Of a DNA stretch of 64,000 nt, positions 17,027-26,239 are shown in pieces. The notes below the pieces were generated by a model that did not search any database, was not told the DNA's origin, and worked only from the letters and a program-made list of their open reading frames with translations. A program made the position numbers and the translations under genes. Source of the stretch: Heyndrickxia sp050281185 (GTDB lineage Bacteria; Bacillota; Bacilli; Bacillales; Bacillaceae_C); assembly GCF_050281185.1 (NCBI RefSeq), contig NZ_JBNNWS010000001.1, positions 399,971 to 463,970 on the forward strand. The letters are read 5' to 3'. How positions within the stretch are numbered: the first letter of the stretch is position 1; the number at the start of each line of letters is the position of its first letter.

Positions 17027-17383
17027 TGTAATATTTATTGAATAGTAATTTAATGAAAGTGGGAGTTAGAAAACTTTATAAACCTTTGTTTCATTGTTAT
17101 TAATTATCAGATCTGCAACTTTTATTTGGTTTAAAAACATTGCCAAGTAAAAATATTTTCAATTCGCCATGGTTCGTTCCCCTAGAAAATACCAAAATTT
17201 CGCCAAAAATATTAACTGAAAATTTAGTGTTTTTAATCAATTTATCTTGATAAAACAGATCGTCTAAGGTATTATTTTCTTTAAATTACAAATATTTAAA
17301 AAAGTCTTAGAAGCGAGGTGACTTTCTTTAAAAAATAAGATATCTGCTAGCAAAAAGATTGATATGAAAGGGGAGGTTGAAAA
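17027..17383. other. Long divergent intergenic region before cstA
   Basis: No gene is seen. TTTATC-TT-GATAAA around 17240-17255 is a small palindrome. The 5' leader of cstA probably starts here, but no clear promoter, riboswitch or terminator structure was recognised. Confidence 0.45.
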
Positions 17384-19459
17384 GTGAATAAGAAAATACT
17401 TTCTATTTTAATTTGGACTATTATTTCTATTTTAGGTGCTATTGCATTTGCACTGCTTGGATTGGCAAATGGGGAAACCATTTCTGCCGCTTGGCTTATT
17501 GTTGCAGCTGTTTGTACCTATGCTGTTGCCTATCGTTTTTATAGTAAATTTATTGCTTATAAAATCTTCAAATTGAATGATCAACGTGCAACACCTGCAG
17601 AAGTAAATGATGATGGGAAGGATTATGTACCTACAAACAAATGGGTACTATTTGGCCATCATTTTGCAGCTATTGCCGGTGCTGGCCCACTTGTCGGGCC
17701 GATTTTAGCCGCTCAAATGGGTTATCTTCCAGGTGCTCTTTGGATCATTATTGGAGTAGTATTAGCTGGTGCGGTTCAAGATGCTGTTATTTTAATGGGG
17801 TCCATGCGCAGGAATGGGAAATCTCTCGGTCAAATGGCCAAAGAGGAAGTGGGGCCATTTGGAGGTATTATTGCATCAATTGGTATTCTAGCTATTATGA
17901 TTATCTTATTAGCTGTTCTTGCACTTGTAGTTGTGAAAGCGCTCGCCGGTTCTCCTTGGGGTGTATTCACGATTGCAGCAACGATCCCAATTGCTTTTCT
18001 TATGGGAGTTTATATGCGTTTCATTCGCCCTGGGAAAGTACTTGAAGGTTCAATTATTGGATTTGTCCTATTAATGCTTGCATTATGGGGCGGTCAATAT
18101 GTTGCTGCAGATCCAGAATTAGCAAAAATGTTCACATTTACTGGTGGACAGCTTGCCATTATGATTGGTATTTATGGATTTGTTGCATCTATTTTGCCTG
18201 TATGGCTATTGCTGGCACCACGTGATTATTTAAGTTCCTTTTTAAAAATTGGTGTCATCTTCTTATTGGCAGCAGGGATTTTAATTGTACTTCCAGATTT
18301 ACATATGCCAAAAATCAGCCGATTCTTTGATGGATCAGGCCCAGTATTTGCCGGAAATCTGTTTCCATTCTTATTTATTACCATTGCTTGTGGCTCTGTA
18401 TCTGGTTTCCATTCACTCGTTTCATCGGGTACGACACCGAAAATGCTTGAAAAAGAATCACACTCCCGCTTTATCGGATATGGCGGAATGCTTATGGAAT
18501 CCGGTGTAGCCATAATGGCACTCATTGCAGCTTGTTCACTTCATCCAGGTCTTTATTTTGCGATGAATGCACCTGCAGCAGTAATTGGTACCGATGCTAG
18601 TGCCGCTGCAAATGTCATCTCTTCTTGGGGCTTCCAAGTAACAGCTAGCGATATTACAAATGCTGCAAAAGAGATTGGCGAATCCACGATTATGTCACGG
18701 ACAGGTGGTGCTCCAACTTTAGCAGTAGGGATGGCAGAGATTTTCACAAGCTTTTTGGCAGGAGCAAAAGCATTTTGGTATCACTTCGCTATTCTATTTG
18801 AAGCCTTATTTATTTTAACTACGATTGACGCTGGAACACGTATTGGAAGATTTATGATGCAGGATTTAGTTGGAAATTTCTATAAACCATTTGCAAAAAC
18901 AAATAATCTGTTAGCTAATATTATTGCTTCTGCAATCATTACAATCGGTTGGGCATATATCACTTATCAAGGAGCAATCGACCCATTTGGCGGAATCAAC
19001 TCCTTATGGGCACTCTTCGGTATTTCCAATCAAATGCTTGCTGCTATTGCCCTTGCCGTTGCAACAACAATTATTATCAAAATGGGCAAAGCCCGTTATG
19101 CATGGGTAACGATTATCCCATACGTATTCCTTACGGTAACAACACTCACAGCAGCATTTATGAAACTATTTTCAAAGGTGCCTTCGATTGGATTTTTTGC
19201 CCATGCAAAAATCTATCAAGATGGGATAGATGCCGGAAAAGTGCTTGCCCCTGCTACCGATATGAGCGTCATGAAGCAAATTGTTTTTAATGACAGGTTG
19301 GATGCTGTATTAACAATTATTTTTATCGCCATCGTTCTCTTAATGGTAATTGCTTCATTTAAAGTTTGGTATAACATTTTAGTTAAAAAGAAAAAAGTAG
19401 TCTTACATGAATCACCTTTCGTTCAATCAAAATATCCTAATATTTCAGTTGGAAGGTGA
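17384..19459 (+). CDS. cstA: Carbon starvation protein CstA (pyruvate/peptide transporter family)
   Basis: A large membrane protein of 691 residues with about 16-18 helices. The CstA signature is clear: HFAAIAGAGPLVGPILAAQMGYLPG, ITIACGSVSGFHSLVSSGTTPKML and TTIDAGTRIGRFMMQDL. Relatives in enterobacteria import pyruvate (BtsT/CstA) or peptides under starvation. GTG start with GGGGAGG at good spacing. The small YbdD-type gene follows within 5 bp, the usual pair. No LytST-type or BtsSR-type regulator is adjacent. Confidence 0.94.
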   Translation: MNKKILSILIWTIISILGAIAFALLGLANGETISAAWLIVAAVCTYAVAYRFYSKFIAYKIFKLNDQRATPAEVNDDGKDYVPTNKWVLFGHHFAAIAGAGPLVGPILAAQMGYLPGALWIIIGVVLAGAVQDAVILMGSMRRNGKSLGQMAKEEVGPFGGIIASIGILAIMIILLAVLALVVVKALAGSPWGVFTIAATIPIAFLMGVYMRFIRPGKVLEGSIIGFVLLMLALWGGQYVAADPELAKMFTFTGGQLAIMIGIYGFVASILPVWLLLAPRDYLSSFLKIGVIFLLAAGILIVLPDLHMPKISRFFDGSGPVFAGNLFPFLFITIACGSVSGFHSLVSSGTTPKMLEKESHSRFIGYGGMLMESGVAIMALIAACSLHPGLYFAMNAPAAVIGTDASAAANVISSWGFQVTASDITNAAKEIGESTIMSRTGGAPTLAVGMAEIFTSFLAGAKAFWYHFAILFEALFILTTIDAGTRIGRFMMQDLVGNFYKPFAKTNNLLANIIASAIITIGWAYITYQGAIDPFGGINSLWALFGISNQMLAAIALAVATTIIIKMGKARYAWVTIIPYVFLTVTTLTAAFMKLFSKVPSIGFFAHAKIYQDGIDAGKVLAPATDMSVMKQIVFNDRLDAVLTIIFIAIVLLMVIASFKVWYNILVKKKKVVLHESPFVQSKYPNISVGR

Positions 19460-19464
19460 GTTTG

Positions 19465-19659
19465 ATGAACAGACTCTCTAAATCTATAAAAAATATGAGT
19501 TGTAATATAAAAACGATCTTTGGTTTACCAAACTACCAAAATTATGTTGACCATCGTAAAAGAAAGCATCCGAATGAGCCAATCATGTCGGAAAAAGAAT
19601 ATTATATGTTTGCATTAAAGGAAAGATATGAGAGCGGAAAGGTAAACCGTTGCTGCTGA
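19465..19659 (+). CDS. YbdD/YjiX family small protein, CstA partner
   Basis: A 64-residue basic protein. LPNYQNYVDHRKRKHPNEPIMSEKEYYMFALKERYE is the conserved core of the YbdD/YjiX family, almost always encoded directly after CstA-type transporters and needed for their activity. The ATG at 19465 follows GGAAGGTGAG; an in-frame GTG three codons earlier lies inside that site and overlaps the cstA stop. It ends in Cys-Cys. Confidence 0.9.
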   Translation: MNRLSKSIKNMSCNIKTIFGLPNYQNYVDHRKRKHPNEPIMSEKEYYMFALKERYESGKVNRCC

Positions 19660-19663
19660 TTAG

Positions 19664-19813
19664 AAAAGCGGAAGCGGCTTGCTCATCGACGTACGGATTT
19701 CGTAGTCTTTGACTGAGATAAAGGAGACACGGCGAGGGAAGAGTCGATGTTGACTTATCGTAGGGAGAAGACGGAGAAATCCGCTAGTCGACGGCTGCTT
19801 GCGCTAGACACAG
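19664..19813 (+). repeat. GTCTAG...CTTTTC-type intergenic repeat (about 150 bp)
   Basis: A G+C-richer block beginning AGAAAAGCGGAAGCGGCTTG and ending GCTTGCGCTAGACAC, right after the YbdD gene. On the minus strand it reads GTCTAGCGCAAGCAGCC...GCCGCTTCCGCTTTTC, the same outline as the element in the 23S-5S spacer at 63745. The ends are partly self-complementary. Similar intergenic elements are common in Bacillaceae. Confidence 0.7.
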
Positions 19814-19873
19814 CAGACACTTTTCATATCTAATATCCTTAGTAATTTTTATACTTCCTTATCTTTAAAAAAA

Positions 19874-19913
19874 GGACGCCTAATATATGTTATACATATA
19901 GGTGTCTTTTTTT
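19874..19913. terminator. Terminator between convergent genes
   Basis: GGACGCCTA...ATATGT pairs with ACATAT...TAGGTGTC (one G-T pair), flanked by A and T runs, so it works for either strand. Confidence 0.82.
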
Positions 19914-19936
19914 CAGTACCTACTTTGTTTAATCCC

Positions 19937-20884
19937 CTATAAAATCAATCTTCCTGATACTCCAGCATGATCAGATGGCCAAAGTCCCTTGGCTGTTCGA
20001 TCATGCTGCTTTTCTCCAACTACATTAGATTGTATCGGCCGCCACCCATTTTTAAATAAAATAAAGTCTATTCTACTATCCAGCCCTGACACAGCATTCA
20101 ATAAGTCAGGATCTTGACAACAGGTAAACCGATGTCCCTTACCTACCTCTCTCCATACATCATGAAAACCTGCTGAAATAAAGTTTCTGTAAGTAATTCC
20201 GTTACCCTCAGCATTGGAGTTTAAATCACCAGTAATAATAAGGGGCAGCATGGTGTCAGCTGGACCTTCCAGAATCTCTTTTCCTTGTTCCACTTGAATA
20301 TCGGTAACCGTATCTAAATGAGTATTGATCATCCTAAACATTTTCCCATTTGACTCAACATCAATAGAAGACCACCCTCGAATGACCTCCACTCTGTGCC
20401 CTGCAATCTGTACGTTTAGATTGTTCTTGAAATTCGCTTCCATTCTTTCTGCAATCTTGAGACCACGAGCTTTTCTAATTAATATTACATCCCTGTCCAA
20501 CACCTGGATTAAATTACCACAGTTATCCGGGAGCTCGACCGACAAATTTTTATTTTGTGCAGCAACTTCGTAATCTAAGCCTCTCTTTTTCAGCTCAAAC
20601 TGCAACCATTGTACATAGTCATAGGTGACTATTCGAAAATTTGGAATTACGAGCTGCCACCTTACAGCTTCTTGTAGACCGATAAAATCAGGTTTCTTCC
20701 GAGCAATCTCATTGGCTAAAACTTTCACTCGAACAGGAAAATTGGTTGCAAGAAATTGCCTGAATACTTTGGTAACCATCTTAGGAATTTGTTCCTGTCT
20801 AATAGATAAAAGAGATGTCAGTTCGGCTCCAAGATACAGATTCCATGTAAGAAACGAAAAACGAAAATCATTTCTTTTTTCCAT
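19937..20884 (-). CDS. Endonuclease/exonuclease/phosphatase (EEP) superfamily protein
   Basis: A metal-dependent phosphodiesterase fold with all active-site motifs: LTWNLYLGAEL (Asn), FIGLQEA (Glu), MINTHLD (His), ITGDLNSNAEG (Asp and Asn), LDSRIDFILF (Asp) and PSDHAGVSGRL (Asp-His). Members include DNases, sphingomyelinases and inositol phosphatases; no signal peptide is present, so it is probably cytoplasmic. ATG 20884 gives 315 residues, starting just before the first motif. The frame is open to a GTG at 20998, but that stretch has no good ribosome site, so the start is uncertain. Confidence 0.8.
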   Translation of the reverse strand: MEKRNDFRFSFLTWNLYLGAELTSLLSIRQEQIPKMVTKVFRQFLATNFPVRVKVLANEIARKKPDFIGLQEAVRWQLVIPNFRIVTYDYVQWLQFELKKRGLDYEVAAQNKNLSVELPDNCGNLIQVLDRDVILIRKARGLKIAERMEANFKNNLNVQIAGHRVEVIRGWSSIDVESNGKMFRMINTHLDTVTDIQVEQGKEILEGPADTMLPLIITGDLNSNAEGNGITYRNFISAGFHDVWREVGKGHRFTCCQDPDLLNAVSGLDSRIDFILFKNGWRPIQSNVVGEKQHDRTAKGLWPSDHAGVSGRLIL

Positions 20885-21138
20885 CTTTCTACACATCCAA
20901 TCTTTAATTCTATTCATAGTAGATGAATAAACAAGACGAATGGAAACGGCCTTTTCGATATTGTTAAGCGTAAATATTTGGATTGCCTTTTCATTCACGG
21001 CTTTTATAATTGGATGAACAATAAGTAATATTCACTAAAAGGAATTGAAAGAAAACAGCGAATAGATAATAAAAAGAATTTACAACTGGAAATGGAACAC
21101 TTAATGGGGAAGAGTAAAATGATTAATCTTCATAAACT

Positions 21139-21242
21139 CTTTTTGATGACCGTGAATTGAGAAATAAGCATTGGATAGGAGTCTTTCACTCTCTTTGATG
21201 ACCGTTCAACAGAAAAAATAGTCTGGATGGGATTCATTAGCT
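21139..21242 (+). repeat. Two imperfect tandem copies of a 52-bp unit
   Basis: TTTGATGACCGT starts both units exactly 52 bp apart. Both continue with a GA(A)A-rich stretch, then TGGAT(A/G)GGA(G/T)TC and a TTCA/TTCATTAG end. The second copy runs into the 3' end of the acetyltransferase gene. Confidence 0.6.
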
Positions 21243-21815
21243 TTCTTTGACAGGAGTGGACTGCTTTACCATATAATCATACTCGTGACCATTAATCTCA
21301 ATCACCTTTACCTTGTTGTAACCGAGCTTTATGTATAGTTGTTTTGCACGAGGGTTATCTTCTGCAACATTCAAAGAAACGCGGTTGTAGCCTTTTCTAC
21401 TCGCAAGCTTTTCAGCTTCTTGAATTAGTAAGGTGCCTATCCTTTTCCCCTGGTACTCAGGTTTAACACTTACAGTATCAAGATAATAATCTCCATGATC
21501 TGCTTCTTTATCCAGACTAATACTACTCTCGTCAGATTTCCTGTATAATCGTTCAAGAATCGGTTTATCCAAAGCCTCCGCATCATCCCCGGCATAAGCA
21601 ATAATTATTCCGGCTAAGTTATTATCAACTTCCATCACTAGACAATTTTGATAGCTGAGACGATTGTCCTCTTGACTAAACAATTGAGCTAATACTTCTC
21701 TAATTTTTGTTTGTTCCGATTCACCTGTTAGAGATTCTGCAATATCATGAATGGCAAGATGAATTAAATATGCCGCTTCTTTTGCATCGTTTTTTTCTGC
21801 ATATCTACATTTCAT
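21237..21815 (-). CDS. GNAT family N-acetyltransferase
   Basis: A 192-residue acetyltransferase. It contains DYYLDTVSVKPEYQGKRIGTLLIQEAEKLASRKG, with the acetyl-CoA loop QGKRIG, then VSLNVAEDNPRAKQLYIKLGYNKV, both textbook GNAT motifs B and C. The ATG at 21815 follows GGAGGT; an in-frame ATG 18 bp upstream lies within that site. Substrate is unknown. The last codons overlap a 52-bp tandem repeat unit. Confidence 0.88.
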   Translation of the reverse strand: MKCRYAEKNDAKEAAYLIHLAIHDIAESLTGESEQTKIREVLAQLFSQEDNRLSYQNCLVMEVDNNLAGIIIAYAGDDAEALDKPILERLYRKSDESSISLDKEADHGDYYLDTVSVKPEYQGKRIGTLLIQEAEKLASRKGYNRVSLNVAEDNPRAKQLYIKLGYNKVKVIEINGHEYDYMVKQSTPVKES

Positions 21816-21975
21816 ATTAAATTTTACCTCCATCTAACATTGGGTTAATTAACGCTTTATTTCCCCCACCAAAATATGTAGAACTAATTCATTTCTCAGT
21901 TCAACTATAACTGATTTATACTAAGGATAAATAATATATTTGGAAAATGAAAGCAATTGGTCTTAAAAATGAATA

Positions 21976-22004
21976 AAACTACTTTATTAAAGATAAAGTA
22001 GTTT
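21976..22004. terminator. Perfect hairpin in the 21816-22277 gap
   Basis: AAACTACTTTA and TAAAGTAGTTT, an 11-bp stem with a 7-base loop. It lies upstream of the acetyltransferase and far from the next gene's stop, so it may mark the end of a lost gene. Confidence 0.5.
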
Positions 22005-22110
22005 ATGAAAAAATATTAGTAAAACAAGATTAATTAAAAGAAACAGTGTTATCTACTTTGGATTAGAAATGATGAAGAACCACTATCAGCCTTCAAGTCT
22101 TTTTTTGCAT

Positions 22111-22259
22111 AGGCTCTTTTCTTAAACTTTGTTGCTATTTTTACGGTTATTTTCCGCTATCAAAATGAAATATAAGATGTTGAAAAGAGCACGACACTAT
22201 ATTTATTCAGGATTCACCCTTTATGCGAAAAGCAACAATCTATACGAAAACTGCCTTTG
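22111..22259 (-). repeat. MITE-like element, copy 1 (AAAGGC...GAGCCT ends)
   Basis: Read on the minus strand it starts AAAGGCAGTTTTCG, contains ATTGTTGCTTTTCG and GTGCTCTTTTC, and ends GAAAAGAGCCT. The copy at 42564 has the same blocks in the same order, including the near-identical ends. No coding capacity. Confidence 0.78.
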
Positions 22260-22277
22260 CATATATAATGGCTTTCT

Positions 22278-22943
22278 CTAAATTATTTTATTTGAATCAA
22301 TAATTCTCCATCCTAATAAGATTGTCCAAAATAATGGAATTCCGGATGTTATAGGAAGTACTATTACACCAAAGGTAGGAAGACATAGTGAAATGATGAT
22401 CCCTATTACCCCAATCCATCCACCGAAAAAACCAATAAATATTATCCATACTGGAATTTTTTCGAAACCAATAATTTTTAGCTGCATGCAAAATAATGAT
22501 ACCCCTATCCAAGTAAGAATAACTGCTATGTAACCGCTTAAAAGACCAAAAGCAAAAAGTGCCTTCCAGACTATAAAAACAGAGTTTTTAAATACGGATC
22601 CAGCTGTTAGGATGGGTAGAGCAGTTAACTCCATACATAAAATTAATACCCAGATCGTTAAAGAAATAATAAAAAGACTACCATAATTCCGTGAAATAGA
22701 AAAAGAAGATAATAATTCAGTTTCCGCAACAAAAAGCCCAATTAACCACAATAATACTGCAAACAGCATAATGCTATGATCAATTTCCCACATCAAAGGA
22801 TTCTGCTTTATTTCTTGAAATGCAGTTAATCCATCCCACGGATTAATTGTAAGTGGGTGCAGCACTGTTGAAACAATAATAAGGACGGCACCTAACAAAA
22901 TCATGTATCCTATTAACTTTTTTGATAAACCGTTATGTTTCAT
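22278..22943 (-). CDS. Integral membrane protein of unknown function (221 aa)
   Basis: About six transmembrane helices with short loops. The first loop holds HPLTINPWDGLTAFQEIKQNPLMWEIDHSIML. Later segments are Gly/Ile-rich (IFIGFFGGWIGVIGIIISLCLP). There are no transport or catalytic motifs that I can name. Two neighbouring ATG codons are possible; the second (22943) is better spaced from AGAGG. It follows the alcohol dehydrogenase by about 50 bp on the same strand, so the two may be co-transcribed. The MITE copy lies just downstream. Confidence 0.72.
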   Translation of the reverse strand: MKHNGLSKKLIGYMILLGAVLIIVSTVLHPLTINPWDGLTAFQEIKQNPLMWEIDHSIMLFAVLLWLIGLFVAETELLSSFSISRNYGSLFIISLTIWVLILCMELTALPILTAGSVFKNSVFIVWKALFAFGLLSGYIAVILTWIGVSLFCMQLKIIGFEKIPVWIIFIGFFGGWIGVIGIIISLCLPTFGVIVLPITSGIPLFWTILLGWRIIDSNKII

Positions 22944-22992
22944 CATATACCTCTTTTTTATCATAAATCTCTATAATAAAAATTTAAAAAGA

Positions 22993-24126
22993 CTACGTTT
23001 TTAAGATTACTTTGATGCAATTATCTTCTTTATCATTAAAAATTCGGTATCCGTCACTGGCTTCGGTTATCTTTAACCTATGTGTAATAATTGCAGTTGG
23101 ATCAAATTCTCTCTCCTCAATTTTTCTAAACAGTTCAGGCATATAGTGAATAACTGGTGCTTGTCCCATCTTCAATGTAATATTTCTTGCAAAAAACGGA
23201 CCAAGAGGGAAAAAGTTATATAAACCACCATAAACACCTGTCAATTGAACAGTTCCGAACTTTCGAACAGCCTTTGTAGCAATTTGAATAGCTCCAAGTG
23301 TTCCTCCTTGAAGCTTAAATGTTTGTCCTACTTGTTCAAGAGGAGACTTTTTCCCATCCATCCCAACACAATCGATAACAACATCTGCCCCACCTTTGGT
23401 TATTTCTTTTAAGTGCTCCCCCATATCTTCATATTCTGTGAAACTAAAGGTTTCGACTTGATTAATCTTTTTTGCATGGTTCATTCGATACTTCAAGTAG
23501 TCAATCGCAATGACTCTTTTTGCCCCTTTCATCCAAGCAAATTTTTGAGTCATTAAACCAATAGGACCACAACCTAATACGATGACAGTATCGCCCTGCT
23601 TAACTCCAGCATTATCAACACTCCAATAAGCGGTAGGAAGTACATCCGATAAAAATAACAATGACTCATCTTCCAATTCACACGATTTAGGGACGACAAA
23701 AGGGGTAAAGTTGCCAAACGGAACACGAAGGAATTCTGCTTGACCGCCTGGATAATTACCAAACTTTTCGGAGTATCCAAAATATCCACCTGAATCGTAA
23801 TGTGGATTTGAATGATCGCACTGACTCTCCATTTCATGTTTACAGTAGTAACATGAACCACAAGCAACATTAAATGGAATAATAACCCTATCACCTTTTT
23901 TCACTTTAGTAACTTCAGGTCCTACATCTTCTACAATTCCCATTGGTTCATGTCCAATAATATACCCTTTCGGAAGAGGGAAATTCCCTTGATAGAGATG
24001 AAGATCAGACCCGCAAATTGCTGTGGTAGTAATACGAACAATAATATCATCTTTATTTTTTATTTCTGGATCTGGTACCTGTCGAACCTCAATTTGCTTT
24101 TTGCCTTGGTATGTTACAGCTCTCAT
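22993..24126 (-). CDS. Zinc-dependent alcohol dehydrogenase (AdhB/FDH-like)
   Basis: A medium-chain dehydrogenase of 377 residues. Catalytic-zinc ligands are Cys38 (AICGSDLH) and His59-Glu60 (GHEPMG). Four structural-zinc cysteines sit at 89, 92, 95 and 103. The NAD-binding turn is VIVLGCGPIG. Overall it resembles the Bacillus AdhB / formaldehyde dehydrogenase-like group acting on aldehydes or short alcohols. GAGGTGG precedes the ATG. A metallo-hydrolase gene is transcribed divergently 249 bp away. Confidence 0.9.
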   Translation of the reverse strand: MRAVTYQGKKQIEVRQVPDPEIKNKDDIIVRITTTAICGSDLHLYQGNFPLPKGYIIGHEPMGIVEDVGPEVTKVKKGDRVIIPFNVACGSCYYCKHEMESQCDHSNPHYDSGGYFGYSEKFGNYPGGQAEFLRVPFGNFTPFVVPKSCELEDESLLFLSDVLPTAYWSVDNAGVKQGDTVIVLGCGPIGLMTQKFAWMKGAKRVIAIDYLKYRMNHAKKINQVETFSFTEYEDMGEHLKEITKGGADVVIDCVGMDGKKSPLEQVGQTFKLQGGTLGAIQIATKAVRKFGTVQLTGVYGGLYNFFPLGPFFARNITLKMGQAPVIHYMPELFRKIEEREFDPTAIITHRLKITEASDGYRIFNDKEDNCIKVILKT

Positions 24127-24375
24127 AGTGCCACCTCATTTAGTACATCTCAATATGAGGTTGTACATAATAAAGTTTTCTTATTCATTTGACCATCCTT
24201 GTAGTTCGAAGATAAAAAGATAACCATTACTTGAGATTATGGAGAATTTATCATTACATGCTTATATTTCGTGAATAATAAAACCGGTAACAAATTGATT
24301 AAAGTTTTGTTCATAAATAAAATTCTCAATGAAAAACTATCTATGATTTCAAAAAAATTAAAGGAGGGAAAATAT

Positions 24376-25224
24376 ATGGATAAGAATATTGATATTTCAT
24401 ATGGAAGTGATTATAAATATATTCCTGCGACATCTATAGGTAGTGGAATTGGAATTGAAGTTTTACCAGATTTATTCTGCTTTACTATTCAGATCGTCAA
24501 TATTTGTTTGGTAGGATATCCTCATACTCGAGACTTTGTGTTAGTAGATGCAGGCATGCCAGAATCAGCAAATGAAATCATCTCAATCACTGAAGATAGA
24601 TTTGGTAAAAATAGCCGACCAAAAGCAATCATCTTGACTCACGGGCACTTTGATCATGTGGGGGCAATTATTGAATTAGTGAAATATTGGAATATCCCTG
24701 TATTCGCGCACGAAAAAGAACTTCCATTTTTAACTGGAAAAATGAGTTACTCAAAACCAGATCCAACTGTGGAAGGAGGATTAATCGCAAAAATCTCACC
24801 ATTTTTTCCAAATGAACCAATAAATTTAGGGAATTCCATTGAAATACTTCCTAAAGATGGAACTGTTCCGTTTATGAAGGGCTACCGTTGGATTCATACA
24901 CCAGGACACTCACCAGGACATGTATCTCTATTTAAAGATGAAGACCTCTCCTTAATTGCCGGGGATGCTTTTGTTACTGTAAAACAGGATTCATTATATA
25001 AGGTATTAATCCAAGAACAAGAACTTAATGGACCTCCAAGATATTTTACAACTGACTGGAAATCAGCTTGGGAATCAGTAAAAAGGCTTGAAGAGTTAAA
25101 CCCATCAGTTGCAGTAACTGGCCATGGATCACCAATGTCAGGTGAACGGCTATCAAGAAGTTTAAAAAAATTAGTGAATGAGTTTGATAAAATAGCCATT
25201 CCAGATTACGGAAAGTATGTTTAA
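24376..25224 (+). CDS. MBL-fold metallo-hydrolase
   Basis: A 282-residue metallo-beta-lactamase fold. The dinuclear zinc site is clear: HGHFDH at 89-94, HTPGHSPGH and an Asp in LIAGDAF. It is a stand-alone hydrolase of the glyoxalase II / YvzB-like type with no rhodanese or RNA-processing domain. The ATG at 24376 follows AAGGAGGG at perfect spacing; the frame is open further upstream but without a ribosome site. It is divergent from the zinc alcohol dehydrogenase, which could point to shared aldehyde or thioester detoxification; substrate unknown. Confidence 0.88.
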   Translation: MDKNIDISYGSDYKYIPATSIGSGIGIEVLPDLFCFTIQIVNICLVGYPHTRDFVLVDAGMPESANEIISITEDRFGKNSRPKAIILTHGHFDHVGAIIELVKYWNIPVFAHEKELPFLTGKMSYSKPDPTVEGGLIAKISPFFPNEPINLGNSIEILPKDGTVPFMKGYRWIHTPGHSPGHVSLFKDEDLSLIAGDAFVTVKQDSLYKVLIQEQELNGPPRYFTTDWKSAWESVKRLEELNPSVAVTGHGSPMSGERLSRSLKKLVNEFDKIAIPDYGKYV

Positions 25225-25268
25225 AATCAATCACAAAAAGCCACAATAATATTCTCTTAAGTATTCAA

Positions 25269-25287
25269 GCACGCATCGACAGCGTGC
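25269..25287. terminator. Short hairpin between convergent genes
   Basis: GCACGC, 7 bases, GCGTGC in the 74-bp gap. There is no good T run; weak evidence. Confidence 0.35.
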
Positions 25288-25298
25288 CTGACCTTAAC

Positions 25299-26120
25299 TC
25301 ATTTATATTCATAATAATCCTGTGAAACTACGGTTTTGAAACCACAAGATTCATATAATCTTAAGGCATTAGAGTTTGTTGTTTCTACTTCTAAGAAAAT
25401 AGGAAATCCTTTTTGATATTCATCTCTAATTATTTTTTTCAAAGCTTTTCTTCCGAAACCTCGTCCTTGGTAGTCTGGGAATATTGCAAATCCATAGATC
25501 CATGCCTCATCATTCAAATGTTGAACACGGATTTTCCCAACCTTTTGTTGATCTGCTTCGATTAGATAGAATTCTTGAGTATTTTCCTTCTTTATCCGCT
25601 GGTTATATACTTTCGCCTCCTCTTCTGAAAAATCAAAGCAGCTTACATCCAATTGGATTTCAGTTTCAAGGTCATCCGGGGTCGAGGTTCTAATGATAAT
25701 ATCTTCCTCTCCTCCCAGATCAATTTCTGACCATTTCATTTGATGTTCAGAAAAAGAGAAATGACATGGGATGGATTGTAAAAATTTCTTCGCTGAAAAA
25801 GAATTAGATGGAGCATTTAAAAGGATTGTTTTCACTTTTTCTTTTTTAATTGTGCTGATTGCTTCGGTAAACATCTTAGAAAAAATTCCTTTTCTTCGAT
25901 AACACGGATGAACCATTCCACACAACTCCATCTTATTACCGAATCCATACAGACCAAGAAATCCGATAAGAAGATCATTTTCATAATGGAAAAAATCTCT
26001 TACTTCCTTCTCGTTACGGGTTTCAAGCATATCCCAATTCAATTTTAATTGTATATTCTCCTCTTGTTCACAAACGAGTTGAAGTTTCTTAATATCATCT
26101 AATTGAATACTATTTAGCAT
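25299..26120 (-). CDS. GNAT family N-acetyltransferase with two GNAT halves
   Basis: A 273-residue protein built from two acetyltransferase-like halves. The N-terminal half has CGMVHPCYRRKGIFSKMFTEAISTIKKE (about 88-115). The C-terminal half has WIYGFAIFPDYQGRGFGRKALKKIIRDE, with the intact acetyl-CoA loop QGRGFG, then NSNALRLYESCGF. The second half is probably the active one. Such tandem GNATs acetylate amino-glycans, amines or antibiotics; substrate unknown. AGGAGG precedes the ATG. Confidence 0.88.
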   Translation of the reverse strand: MLNSIQLDDIKKLQLVCEQEENIQLKLNWDMLETRNEKEVRDFFHYENDLLIGFLGLYGFGNKMELCGMVHPCYRRKGIFSKMFTEAISTIKKEKVKTILLNAPSNSFSAKKFLQSIPCHFSFSEHQMKWSEIDLGGEEDIIIRTSTPDDLETEIQLDVSCFDFSEEEAKVYNQRIKKENTQEFYLIEADQQKVGKIRVQHLNDEAWIYGFAIFPDYQGRGFGRKALKKIIRDEYQKGFPIFLEVETTNSNALRLYESCGFKTVVSQDYYEYK

Positions 26121-26188
26121 ACTTATAATCCTCCTGCATATTAAATATGTGAATTATTAATTCGACATAGTAACCAATTCCCCCTCTA

Positions 26189-26224
26189 AAAAACACCTAT
26201 TCTATAGAAAAAATAGGTGTTTTT
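26189..26224 (-). terminator. Terminator of the liv operon
   Basis: AAAAACACCTATT and AATAGGTGTTTTT form a 13-bp stem 15 bp after the livF stop, giving a T run on the minus strand. Confidence 0.9.
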
Positions 26225-26239
26225 AGTGTAGTCACCAGT

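Noticed and set aside
25281..25292. GCGTGCCTGACC as a remnant of the 140-bp repeat
   Set aside because: Only about nine bases match the element's end; chance or a simple hairpin arm explains it.
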